A DNA stretch of 14,073 bases. It comes from Myxococcota bacterium. GTDB lineage: Bacteria > Myxococcota > Polyangia > GCA-2747355 > JAKLHH01. Below are positions 1-7,783 of the stretch, piece after piece (positions within the stretch are counted from its first letter, which is position 1; each line of letters starts with the position of its first letter). Both the position numbers and the translations under genes were made by a program. The stretch covers positions 1 through 14,073 of the forward strand of contig JAKLHH010000064.1 in the NCBI GenBank assembly GCA_022710245.1, written 5' to 3'. Below the pieces are notes generated by a model. The model did no database searches. It saw nothing but the letters and a program-made list of their open reading frames with translations, and was not told the DNA's origin.

Positions 1-1072
1 AGGAGCCCAGCACCTCCTCGCCCTCGTAGTAGTCGGCGCCGATCATCACCACCTGGTCGAGCTCGCTCCCCTCGCGGATCACGCTGCGGATGCCGATCAC
101 CGACTCGCGGATGCGGGAGCCGGTGAGCTCGGCGCCCTCGACGAGCAGGCTGTCGTGGAGCTCCGAGCCGAGCACGCGGCTCGGGGGCAGCGCGCGCGGG
201 CGGGTGTAGATCGGCCAGCGCGGCTGGTAGAGCGGGAAGGGCGGGTCGCGCCTGGCGACCTCGAGGCTGGCGCTGAAGTACGAGCCGATGGTCCCGATGT
301 CGCGCCAGTAGCCCGCGAACGGGTAGATCATCACCCGGCGCTCCCCGACGCTGGCCGGGATCGCCTCGCGGCCGAAGTCGGTGTGCGGCTGGCTGCGCAG
401 CATGTTCACGAGCAGGCCCGTGTCATAGAGGTAGACCCCCATCGAGGCCAGATACCGCTCCGCGTCGGCCGGGAGCCCGAGGCGCTCGAGGAGCGGAGGC
501 GGCACGCGGAAGCGCTCCAGCACCGCCGGGTCCTTCGGCTTCTCCACGAACTCCTCGACCACACCGTCGGCGCGCGCGCGGAGCAGGCCCATCTCCTGCG
601 TCTCGTCGCGCGGCACCGGGTGCACGCAGAGCGTGACCTCGGCGGCGGTCTCGGCGTGCGCGCGGCAGAGGTCGCCGTAGTCCATCCGGTACAGGTGATC
701 GCCCGAGAGGATCAGCGAGTACCGCGACTGGTAGTAGGTCAGGTGGCCGAGCGTCGCCCGCACCGCGTCGGCGGTCCCCTGGTACCAGTCGGAGCGCAGC
801 GGGGTCTGCTCGGCGGCGAGGATGTCGACGAAGCCCTCGCTGAAGCTGTCGAGCTGGTAGGTCTGCTTGATGTGCCGGTGCAGGCTGGCGGAGAGGAACT
901 GCGTCAGCACGAAGATCCGCTTGATCCCCGAGTGGAGGCAGTTGGAGAGCGGGATGTCGATCAGCCGGTACTTGCCGGCGAAGCCCACCGCGGGCTTGGC
1001 CCGCGCCAGGGTGAGCGGGTAGAGGCGGGTGCCGCGGCCTCCCCCGAGGACGATGGCGATGGTGTCTCTCAC
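1..1072 (-). CDS. glgC: Glucose-1-phosphate adenylyltransferase (ADP-glucose pyrophosphorylase), 3' end outside window
   Basis: Makes ADP-glucose from glucose-1-phosphate and ATP, the committed step of bacterial glycogen synthesis in the cytoplasm. The visible 357 codons open with the nucleotidyltransferase signature GGGRGTRLYPLT (residues 10-21), then RLIDIPLSNC, WYQGTADAVR, SGDHLYRMDY and FVEKPKDP, and reach the left-handed beta-helix region with SVIGIRSVIREGSELD and GADYYE. These are hallmark GlgC blocks rather than RfbA or GalU ones. About 50-60 C-terminal residues are missing at the left edge. The start is GTG at 1072, chosen because a GGAGGGAG Shine-Dalgarno sits about 5 bases upstream and the glycine-rich loop falls at the usual distance from the N-terminus. 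It is transcribed divergently from the hydrolase lipoprotein at 1373. No regulatory site was identified with confidence. Confidence 0.95.
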   Translation of the reverse strand, partial: MRDTIAIVLGGGRGTRLYPLTLARAKPAVGFAGKYRLIDIPLSNCLHSGIKRIFVLTQFLSASLHRHIKQTYQLDSFSEGFVDILAAEQTPLRSDWYQGTADAVRATLGHLTYYQSRYSLILSGDHLYRMDYGDLCRAHAETAAEVTLCVHPVPRDETQEMGLLRARADGVVEEFVEKPKDPAVLERFRVPPPLLERLGLPADAERYLASMGVYLYDTGLLVNMLRSQPHTDFGREAIPASVGERRVMIYPFAGYWRDIGTIGSYFSASLEVARRDPPFPLYQPRWPIYTRPRALPPSRVLGSELHDSLLVEGAELTGSRIRESVIGIRSVIREGSELDQVVMIGADYYEGEEVLGS

Positions 1073-1125
1073 GCGCGCTCCCTCCGCTGCTCCTGCTTCT
1101 AGCTTGAGCGCAGGTGCGCGAGGGC

Positions 1126-1155
1126 GCCGCCACTATCGCTCCCCCACGTGGCGGC
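1126..1155. repeat. Perfect 8-bp inverted repeat in the glgC/hydrolase divergent region
   Basis: GCCGCCAC (1126-1133) and GTGGCGGC (1148-1155) are exact reverse complements with a 14-base loop. The repeat lies 54 bp upstream of the glgC start. It could be a hairpin in the glgC leader or an operator. Only TTT follows on the plus strand, so it is a poor terminator. The rest of the 300-bp divergent gap (1073-1372) shows no convincing promoter pair. Confidence 0.35.
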
Positions 1156-1372
1156 TTTGGCGTCAGCAGCTCGCGGCATCCGCGGAGCCCCGGCAGCTAC
1201 GCGCGACCGCCCGACTGTGCGGCGCCGCGCCAATTGTTCACCCGTAGACCCGTTGCCTCGGGTTGTCCCCAGTAGCGGGCACCGCCCGGTCGGGACTAAG
1301 CCTTGGCGGCCGACCGCCGATGTATGCCGCAGTGCCTCGGGAGGGGCTGGAAGAGAAAGAAGGAGTGGGCTG

Positions 1373-3451
1373 ATGAGAGCGATCGAAGCAACACTCGTCC
1401 TGGCGCTGCTCGCCGCCTGCCAGGGCGCTCCCGCGACCAGCGGGACCGCGAGCGGCATGACCTATACGGGGAGCTTCGCCACGGGCACGGGGACCAAGCA
1501 GGCGAGCCTGGTGGTGAACGGCGTCACGCGATCGATGTACACCTATGTCCCGAGCAACCTCGGCTCGAACCGGGCGCTGCTGATCATCTTCGACGGCACC
1601 GACAACGACGCCTACAGCGCGCTCGGCTCGAGCGGCGCGAAGACGCTCGCCAACAACCAGAAGCTGGTGGTGGTGGCCCCCGAGCAGCGCGCGCTCCCGG
1701 GCGGCGACTGGGACATGCACAGCAACGGCCAGCGCTACTGGGAGACCTACCCGAACACCAGCCGCGAGACCAACAACGACCTCGCGCTGGTGCAGGCGAT
1801 CATCGCCGAGGCCAAGCGCGTCCACGGGGTGAACACCGACAGGGTCTACACGCTCGGGTTCTCGAACGGCGCCTTCTTCGCGGAGTTCGCCGCGTTCGCC
1901 ATGCCCGACACGATCGCGGCGTTCGCGGAGACCTCCGGCGGGCTGGTGAAGTGCGACAAGGTCAGGGGCCCGACGGGCTGCGAGTTCTTCACCACGACGG
2001 GCAAGACCTGCAGCGCCTTCGCTGCTCAGCCGGGCTGGTGCAGCTGCAGCGGAGTGGAGAAGCCGGCCGCTGTCCCGACGAGCGGCCGCATCCCGCCCGG
2101 CTACCTCAGCCACCCGCGCGACGACACCACCATCTCGGTCTACTATACGTGCGCCCTGAAGGCCCGCCTGGACGCGCTCGGCGCGACCTCGTCGCTCACC
2201 GTGCGGACGGGCGGCGGACACGTCTGGCCGAGCAACTTCGCGAGCACGGCCTGGCCCTTCCTCTCCCAGCAGAGCCTCCCCGCCCGCCTCGACGCCCGGA
2301 CGCCGGCGCCCGATCAGGGCGTCCCCGATCTGCGCGCGGCGGACCAGCGCGGGGCGGACCAGCGCGCGGCGGACCAGCGCGGGGCGGACCAGCGCGCGGC
2401 GGACCAGCGCGCGGCGGACCAGCGCGCGGCGGACCAGCGCGCGGCGGACCTCGTCCGCACGCCGGACACCAGAAGCCCCGATCTTCGCACGCCGGACACC
2501 AGGAGCCCCGATCTTCGCGCGCCGGACCTCCGGACCCCTGACGTGCGTCCGCCGGACGTCGCGGCACCCGATCTGGCGCAGGACGCCGCGCGCCCCCCCG
2601 ATCAGGCCGGCGGCGGAGCGGATCAGCGGGTGGCCTACACGGGGAGCTTCAGCCCGACGGTGGGCTTCGCGGCCAGCACGCTGACCGTGGGCGGCTACGC
2701 GCGCACGATCGTGAGCTACGTCCCGGCCGGCATGGGGACGAGCAAGGCCGTGCTCTTCATGTTCTCCCCGACGAACGAGAACGACCCCTACTACACCATC
2801 ATCGACTCCGGCGCGAAGGCGCTCGCCGACACGCAGAAGATCCTGATCCTGGCGCCGCGAGCTCGCACCATGACGGTCGGCGACTGGGACAACCACGTGC
2901 CGGGCGACATCTACTACGAGACCTACCCGGACGTGAGCCCGGCGAGCAATCCGGACCTCTTGATGGTGCGGGCCTCGATCCAGGAGGCGGTGCGCGCGTA
3001 CGGCGTCGACCCGAGGAGGGTCTACACGGCGGGCTTCTCCAACGGCGGAGCGTTCTCGGTCTTCTGCGCGCTGACCATGCCCGACAAGGTCGCCGCCTTC
3101 AGCGAGGCGGCCGCGGGGCTGGTGAGCTGCCCGACGACGCAGAGCTGCGGGTTCTTCTCGACGACGGCGACGACCTGCAGCGCGTTCGCCAGCGCCCCCG
3201 GCTGGTGCGGCTGCAGCGGGGCGGAGAAGCCGGCGGCGGTGCCGGCGAGCGGTCGCGTGCCTCCGGGCCAGCTGATCCACGCGCGCGACGACACGACCGT
3301 CTCGGTCTATTACTCCTGCGCGCTGCAGAGCCGGATGACCGCGCTGGGCGCGACGACCTCCCTCACCATCCTCACCGGCGGAGGCCACATCTGGCCGACC
3401 GGCTACGCGCAGCGCGTCTGGCCGTTCGTCTCGCAATACACTCTGCCCTGA
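1373..3451 (+). CDS. Lipoprotein with two tandem PHB-depolymerase/feruloyl-esterase-like alpha/beta-hydrolase domains
   Basis: A 692-aa protein predicted to be a secreted, lipid-anchored esterase. Residues 1-16 form a lipoprotein signal ending in the lipobox LAAC (Cys16); Gln at +2 suggests outer-membrane sorting. Domain 1 (about 30-310) and domain 2 (about 420-692) are clear duplicates. Each has a nucleophile elbow GFSNG (Ser164, Ser556), an RDDTT block supplying a likely Asp (250/251, 639/640) and GGGH(V/I)WP with the likely catalytic His (283, 672). Each also has several Cys at matching positions, suggesting conserved disulfides. This fits the COG3509/LpqC family of PHB depolymerases and feruloyl esterases; the substrate cannot be told. 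The linker (about 312-420) is repetitive: seven ADQR(A/G) units, then RTPDTRSPDL and PDLR/PDV units. The start at 1373 has AAGGAG 7 bases upstream and yields the signal peptide; the same frame is open further upstream but without one. Confidence 0.87.
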   Translation: MRAIEATLVLALLAACQGAPATSGTASGMTYTGSFATGTGTKQASLVVNGVTRSMYTYVPSNLGSNRALLIIFDGTDNDAYSALGSSGAKTLANNQKLVVVAPEQRALPGGDWDMHSNGQRYWETYPNTSRETNNDLALVQAIIAEAKRVHGVNTDRVYTLGFSNGAFFAEFAAFAMPDTIAAFAETSGGLVKCDKVRGPTGCEFFTTTGKTCSAFAAQPGWCSCSGVEKPAAVPTSGRIPPGYLSHPRDDTTISVYYTCALKARLDALGATSSLTVRTGGGHVWPSNFASTAWPFLSQQSLPARLDARTPAPDQGVPDLRAADQRGADQRAADQRGADQRAADQRAADQRAADQRAADLVRTPDTRSPDLRTPDTRSPDLRAPDLRTPDVRPPDVAAPDLAQDAARPPDQAGGGADQRVAYTGSFSPTVGFAASTLTVGGYARTIVSYVPAGMGTSKAVLFMFSPTNENDPYYTIIDSGAKALADTQKILILAPRARTMTVGDWDNHVPGDIYYETYPDVSPASNPDLLMVRASIQEAVRAYGVDPRRVYTAGFSNGGAFSVFCALTMPDKVAAFSEAAAGLVSCPTTQSCGFFSTTATTCSAFASAPGWCGCSGAEKPAAVPASGRVPPGQLIHARDDTTVSVYYSCALQSRMTALGATTSLTILTGGGHIWPTGYAQRVWPFVSQYTLP
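2339..2443 (+). repeat. Seven tandem 15-bp units encoding ADQR(A/G)
   Basis: The unit GCGGACCAGCGCGSG repeats seven times without interruption and in frame inside the hydrolase gene, differing mainly in one Ala/Gly codon. The near identity of the units suggests recent slippage expansion. It encodes part of the flexible, charged linker between the two hydrolase domains. Confidence 0.9.
2456..2575 (+). repeat. PDLR/PDTR linker repeat (30-bp and 15-bp units)
   Basis: Two almost identical 30-bp units encode RTPDTRSPDL (2456-2485, 2486-2515). Four degenerate 15-bp units (RAPDL, RTPDV, RPPDV, AAPDL) follow up to 2575. This Asp/Pro linker style is common in secreted myxobacterial proteins and keeps the same 5-residue period as the ADQR array before it. 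Confidence 0.8.
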
Positions 3452-3452
3452 G

Positions 3453-3475
3453 CGAGCGCGCTCGTCTCGCGCGAG
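3453..3475. terminator. Two adjacent perfect palindromes between convergent genes (possible terminator)
   Basis: CGAGCGCGCTCG (3453-3464) and CTCGCGCGAG (3466-3475) are each perfectly self-complementary. They sit just after the hydrolase stop in the 70-bp gap to the convergent minus-strand remnant. There is no T-run on either side, so intrinsic termination is only a possibility suggested by position. Confidence 0.3.
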
Positions 3476-3521
3476 GCGTCCCCCGGTCTCCGGCGCGGCG
3501 AGCGGGCTCCCGCGCGCCCTG

Positions 3522-4197
3522 CTAGCTCGCGAGGCCGCGGCGGCGAAGGAGACGCGCGGCGAGCGCGAGCATGAGCACCAGCAGAGCGCCCGCGTCCGGG
3601 CCCGCGGCCGCGAAGCCGCAGCCGCAGCCGCCGTCGAGCCGCGCCCGCGCGGAGGCCTCGCCGGCAGGGCTCTGGTCCGGGAGCGTGCCACCGCGCTCGC
3701 TCGCGGAGGAGTCCAGCGGCGCGCTCTCCCCGCGCTTCGCGTCCCCGGGCGGGGGCGCGTCCGCGCGCTTGCCGTCGGTGCTCTTCGCGTCGATGCTCTT
3801 CGCGTCGACCGTCTTCACGTCGACCGTCTTCACGTCGAACTGGAAGAGCGTCGCCCAGGAGGGGTAGGGCGTGTCCCAGCGGGTCACGCTGACGCTGAAG
3901 CCGATCCAGTACTCCTGGTCGTACTGCAGGTTGCCGTTCGCCGAGGTGAGCTCGGTGCGCTTGGGGTCGCTCCCGCTCGGGTCGAGGTGGATGTGGACGG
4001 CGCCCTTGCCGGCGCGGACCGGGCTGCTGACGATGGCGGCGGTCTTGTTCCCCTCGGCCGACCAGCCGCTGAGGGTGCCGTTCTCGAAGCCCTCGTCGAG
4101 CTGCAGCTGGGCCCAGGCGGCGGTCGGAGCGGCCGCGAGCCAGAGGACGAGGACGGCGCGAGCCCAGCGGCGGCAGGGGAGAGCGCCGGGGTCTCAT
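3522..4197 (-). pseudogene. Frameshifted polysaccharide-lyase fragment joined to a MYXO-CTERM sorting tail
   Basis: The minus-strand frame open from 4193 to 3522 reads a Sec-type signal (VLVLWLAAAPTAAWA), then a segment like the N-terminal part of the heparin-lyase-I-like family (Pfam Polysacc_lyase). Blocks seen are GFENGTLSGW, IVSSPVRAGKGAVHI, KRTELT, YWIGFSVSV and SWATLFQFD. After about 80 residues the lyase domain stops abruptly and runs into VKTVDVKTVDAK repeats, an Asp/Ala/Pro linker and a MYXO-CTERM-like tail (GGCGCG, hydrophobic helix, RLLRRR). No ATG/GTG/TTG lies in this frame after the TGA at 4196-4194 until the GTG at 3887, well inside the domain. The ATG at 4197 is one base out of frame with the signal peptide, so a single-base indel near 4160-4195 is inferred. 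Most of the catalytic domain is missing, so an active lyase is unlikely. Intact, it would be a cell-surface protein. Sequencing error could explain the frameshift but not the truncation. Confidence 0.65.
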
Positions 4198-4268
4198 GGT
4201 CGCTCGAGGATAACACGCGCCTGCGGCGGTGGAGCGCGGCGAGTGGTCACCAGGCGAGTGGTCATCGC

Positions 4269-4779
4269 GACGGCGCCCAGCTCGGTGGCAAGAGCTGTCA
4301 GAGTGAGGGCTTCACCTCCGGCACCCTGGGATGTACCACCGCCTGCAAGTTCGACTTCCAGAACTGCGGCAAGTGCGGCGACGGCAAGATCAACGGCACG
4401 GAGCTCTGTGACGGAGCGCAGCTCGGAGGGATGTCGTGCGCCCTGCGGAACTTCGACGGGGGAGTCCTGGGCTGCACAGCGAGCTGCGTCTTCGACGAGA
4501 CGGCCTGCTACAAGTGCGGCGACGGCGCCATCAGCGGCCCGGAGGTCTGCGATGGGGCAGCTCGGTGGCAAGGACTGCAAGGTGGTTCAACACCAGCCTC
4601 CTCAGGCGGTGACGGACCCCGCACCGCCGCAGGGTCCGGGAGGCGCGCTGCGCGTCGTGCGAGGAGGCTCCTGGAGCCTGTACGGCCAGTACATGCGCGC
4701 GGCGTTTCGCGACCTCTACTTTCCGCCAGGAAACCGGAATCACACGGTCGGCTTCCGTTGCGTCCGGGGGCGGCCGTGA
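4269..4779 (+). pseudogene. Remnant: Cys-rich 47-residue repeats plus C-terminal end of an FGE-sulfatase domain
   Basis: Two and a bit copies of a 141-bp (47-residue) unit begin at 4269, 4410 and 4551. They read DGAQLGG.SC...F..G.LGCT..C.FD...C.KCGDG...G.E.C, the myxobacterial Cys-rich disulfide repeat style. In the third copy two bases are missing near 4553-4560, where GATGGGGCAGCTC stands for the expected GATGGGGCGCAGCTC. The frame therefore shifts. The shifted frame continues LGGKDCKVV and ends with an FGE-sulfatase-like C-terminus (RVVRGGSW, MRAAFRDLY, NHTVGFRCVR) stopping at 4779. The bulk of the FGE domain is absent, and there is no start codon between 4197 and 4269 in the repeat frame. 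It was probably a secreted surface protein, now 5'-truncated, internally deleted and frameshifted. Whether the two parts came from one gene or two is unknown. Confidence 0.65.
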
Positions 4780-4954
4780 CCGGTTCGGCTTCCTTGCGGC
4801 CCGTCCTCGTCCCCCGGACGACCCCGCGCGCGGCACGATCGACTGCAACGGTCTGACACGATCTGCCGGGACTACGAGAGCCTGACCACCGAGCGTTGCG
4901 ATCGATCCGCTGACCTGCACGAAGTTCAGCTCGACCTGCAGCGCGGACCGCGAG

Positions 4955-4996
4955 GAGCCGGCCGGGACGAGCCGGCCGGGACGAGCCGGCCGGGAC
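4955..4996. repeat. Three perfect 14-bp tandem repeats
   Basis: The 14-bp unit GAGCCGGCCGGGAC occurs three times in a row with no mismatch; each copy contains the palindrome CCGGCCGG. It lies between the FGE-like remnant and the helicase stop codon (5026). The surrounding 4780-5025 holds no convincing gene. Short Cys-containing readings around 4830-4950 (for example CTKFSSTCS) suggest further remnants of a Cys-rich protein. Confidence 0.8.
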
Positions 4997-5025
4997 GAAC
5001 AGCTCGTCCTGGACCCTGAACCCGC

Positions 5026-6998
5026 TCAGACCAGCCCCGCCACCCGCGCCCGCCCCCGCAGCACGGCGAGAGCGTGCATGGCGAGCTGCCCCGCGCGTCC
5101 CGCGCAGATCCCCAGCTGCTCGCCGCACTCGCGCAGGGTCAGCTCCTTCCCACCCTCGAGCCCGAAGCGAAGCGCGAGCAGCCGTCGCTGACGCGGCCGC
5201 AGGCCCTCGACGAGCGGGGCGATCCCCGCGAGCGCCTCGCGATGGTACGTCTCCTCCTCGAGGTCACGCGCCTGCCCGCGCGCGCCGCCCAGCCCGAGCC
5301 AGGCCACGGCCATGACCGCCGCTCTGCCCTCCCGCGCGGTGTGTGTCGCGAGGCGATCCAGCTCGTCCTCGCAGGATGGCCAGCGCTCCGCGTCGTCCTC
5401 GCCGCAGAGCTGCGCCGAGACCACGTCCGGATAGAGCCGCGCGACGAAGGCCCTGAAGGCGCCCCTTCGCCAGTAGGGGACCCCGCACCAGCGGAGGAGC
5501 GACTCCCGCTCCCCTTGAACCGGGGGTGGGTCAGCCAGAGGCGACGGAAGCCGCGGAGCCCCGGAGGCCGCTCCGCGTCGAACTCGGGGCACGACTCCAG
5601 CACCTCGCGCACCTGCTGGGCGTCGTGCGGGTCGAGCGTCGGCCGCTCGAGCGAGGCGCAGACCAGCACCCGCTGCTTCACCGTCACCTTGGCGATCGAA
5701 GACCGCTCGTCCTCCACCAGCGGCCGGCGGTCGCGGCGGTCCTCCTCGGCCGTGATCAGCGCCCCGCAGAAGTACTCCTCGCCCGGGCGCATCAGCAGGT
5801 CCACCGGGAGCACCGGCGGGCGGGGGAGCGAGCGCGGCAGGAGCACGACGATGCGCGCCTCCTGGTCTCCGTGGCGGGTCATCACCCGGAAGTACTTCTG
5901 CGTCGCCCGCACCCGCGAGATCGAGGGCGCGAGGTCGATCAGCAGCTTGCAGCGCGGCGAGCTCCAGCCCTCGATCAGCACGCCGACCTGCACCAGCGTG
6001 TCGAGCCGGCCGGCGGCGAAGTCCGCCAGCGCGCGCTCGCGCTCGGGAGCCGGCGTCTCGCCGAGGATCAGCGCGGGAGCCGGACGGCCCGGCGGGCGCT
6101 TCTCCGCGAGGAAGGCCCACAGGTCCCGCGTCTGCTGGCGGGAGGCGCAGGCGACGAGCGCTGGCAGCGTCGCGTTCGCGCCCTGGTAGCGAAAGGCGCG
6201 CACCGCGCCGAAGAACGGCGCCGACGACATCAGCTCGCCCAGGCGCTCGACGTCGTACTCGCCAGCGAGCAGCCGCACCCTCGAGGCGTCGGCGTCCACC
6301 TCGGCGACCCAGACGCGCACCGGCGCCAGCAGGCCGACCGACAGCGCCTCGCCGAGCTCGAGCTCGTGGATCAGGTCGGGGAAGTGGCGGGCGAGCCGGC
6401 GATCGTGGTCGTAGTCCGGCGTCGCGGTCAGCGCCACGCGGACGGCCTCGGGCGCGAACGCGCGCTCGAGCGCCTCCAGCCGGCCCGCGGTCATCGCGTG
6501 GTGCGCCTCGTCGACGAAGACCAGCGCCGAGGCGCGCAGGGGGGCGGGCAGCGAGGCCGCGTCCAGGTGACGCCGGAGGCTGGCGTAGGTCGTCACGTTG
6601 ACCCCGTGCTCCGCGGGCGCCTTGGCCTCCCCGTAGAAGGCGCCGAGCGCGACGCCCGGCATGAGCCGCCGGAGCTCCCGCAGGGTCTGACCGACGAGCG
6701 CCCGGGTGGGGACGACGAAGGTCGAGACGAGGCCGGTGTGCGCGATGATGTGCCCGGCGATGATCGTCTTGCCGGTGCGAGGGGGCAGCACGATGCGGCA
6801 GCGCGAGGGCCGCTGCGTCGCTGGCGGGCGGGTGGCGACGTCGGCCATGTAGCCCGCGAAGTGGCGGAAGACCGGGAGCTGGTCGCCTCTGAGCGGCAGG
6901 CGCTGCTCGGTGGCCGGCTGGCCGTCGAGGAGGCGCCCGGCCGCGTGGAGCAGACGCTCGGCGACCGGCAGCCCCAGCCTGCCCTCCTCGAGCCTCAC
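5026..6998 (-). CDS. SF2 DEAH-type helicase with sigma-70 region-4-like C-terminus, interrupted by one frameshift
   Basis: Restored length about 657 aa. It has an N-terminal GDQLPVFRHF block, a Walker A variant LPPRTGKT (Lys77), Walker B VFVDEAHH (Asp163 to His166), motif III LTATP (about 190-194), motif V-like VGVLIEGWSSPR (about 340-350) and motif VI-like QKYFRVMTR (about 366-375). This supports an ATP-dependent SF2 helicase or translocase. The C-terminus (about 600-655) reads LRPRQRRLLALRFGLEG, TLRECGEQLG and MHALAVLRG, matching the helix-turn-helix of sigma-70 region 4. As sequenced, the frame breaks at a run of four C (5511-5514; G on the coding strand); one more G joins HPRFKG to ERESLLRWCG. 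Without it the frame ends at 5139 with unrelated sequence. The start is GTG at 6998, with GGAGG upstream and overlapping the TPR stop (GTGA), so the two are translationally coupled. The frameshift may be real or a homopolymer error. Confidence 0.75.
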
Positions 6999-7783
6999 CT
7001 CGCTCGCCTCCGGCTCGAGCGCGGTCCGCTCGTGGGAGCCGGCGCCGCCCCCGGGATCAGATCCCCGAGCTTGCTGGCCTCCGCGCGGGCGAACTCCCGC
7101 GAGCGCATGAGCTGCATGCGATCGAAGGCCTCGCGCTCGCCGGTCGGGTGCTGGTCGTGCCATCGCCGGACCACCGCGATGCTCTCGTCGAGGAGCTTCG
7201 CCACGCGGGGGTCGCGCACCAGACCCCGGAAGAACTGCCTCGCCGGACGCGACTGGCCCTTCAGGTAGGCGTGCAGCCCTCGCAGGAGCGAGACGCCCGT
7301 GTTGTGATCCGTCGCCTCCTCGTACGACCGGGGCTCGGCCGTCCGCTCGCCCACGAGCATGCGCGCGGCGCGCGGGTGGTTCAGGGCCGCCCGCACGAAC
7401 GCGGGGAGCGCGTCCGCGAGCAGACCGAGCTCGCGGAGGGCGAAGGCCTCGACGAAGCCGGACGAGGGGACGATGTCGCCGCCCGACCGGCGCGCCGCGT
7501 CCGCGGCCTTCGTCCACTCGCCCACGTTGAGGTAGACGAGCGAGCGGGTGGCGTCGGCGGTGATCTCGTCTCTGCACTCCTCCTCGAGCCGGCCGCAGAC
7601 GGCCAGCGCCTCGTCGAAGCGACCCGCCTCGTTCAGCGCCAGCGCGAGGTTCCGCAGGATCCGTGAACAGGCCTGGCGGTCTACGCCGCCTTCTCGGCCG
7701 CCGAGCGCCAGGCGCCGCATGTGCGTCAGCCGAGGACTTGGCTGTACGTCGGCGCTGCGTACCTTGACGCACTCGTCGAGCAT
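6995..7783 (-). CDS. TPR-like helical repeat protein, likely 5'-truncated
   Basis: Mostly helical protein with TPR-like pairs such as ILRNLALALNEAGRFDEALA, YLNVGEWTKAADAARR and LRELGLLADALPAFVRAA, then a segment (NHPRAARMLVG, GLHAYLKGQSRPARQFFRGL) resembling C-terminal parts of TPR/ST7-like proteins. No enzymatic motif is seen, so a scaffold or protein-binding role is inferred. Its stop TGA (6997-6995) overlaps the GTG start of the helicase (6998-6996), which ties the two products together. The longest start is ATG 7783 and a second is ATG 7720; neither has a Shine-Dalgarno. From about 7667 upward the opposite strand encodes a better-supported AbiEi-type fragment, so the first 20-40 residues are probably antisense read-through and the original 5' end and promoter are lost. 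Real coding similarity is expected only from about 7665 downward. Confidence 0.6.
   Translation of the reverse strand: MLDECVKVRSADVQPSPRLTHMRRLALGGREGGVDRQACSRILRNLALALNEAGRFDEALAVCGRLEEECRDEITADATRSLVYLNVGEWTKAADAARRSGGDIVPSSGFVEAFALRELGLLADALPAFVRAALNHPRAARMLVGERTAEPRSYEEATDHNTGVSLLRGLHAYLKGQSRPARQFFRGLVRDPRVAKLLDESIAVVRRWHDQHPTGEREAFDRMQLMRSREFARAEASKLGDLIPGAAPAPTSGPRSSRRRAR

Noticed and set aside
2339..2443. 15-bp repeats considered as a CRISPR array or as a pentapeptide-repeat domain
   Set aside because: The units are directly adjacent with no spacers, and they lack the A(D/N)LXX pattern of pentapeptide-repeat folds. They encode a linker.
1..3451. Functional link between glgC and the PHB-depolymerase-like gene as a carbon-storage locus
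   Set aside because: The genes are divergent, and the hydrolase has a lipoprotein signal, so it would not meet intracellular storage granules. Adjacency alone does not support a joint role.
1238..3691. 817-codon minus-strand open frame opposite the hydrolase gene
   Set aside because: Arg/Ala-rich antisense shadow of high-GC coding sequence. The plus strand has a signal peptide and two catalytic domains.
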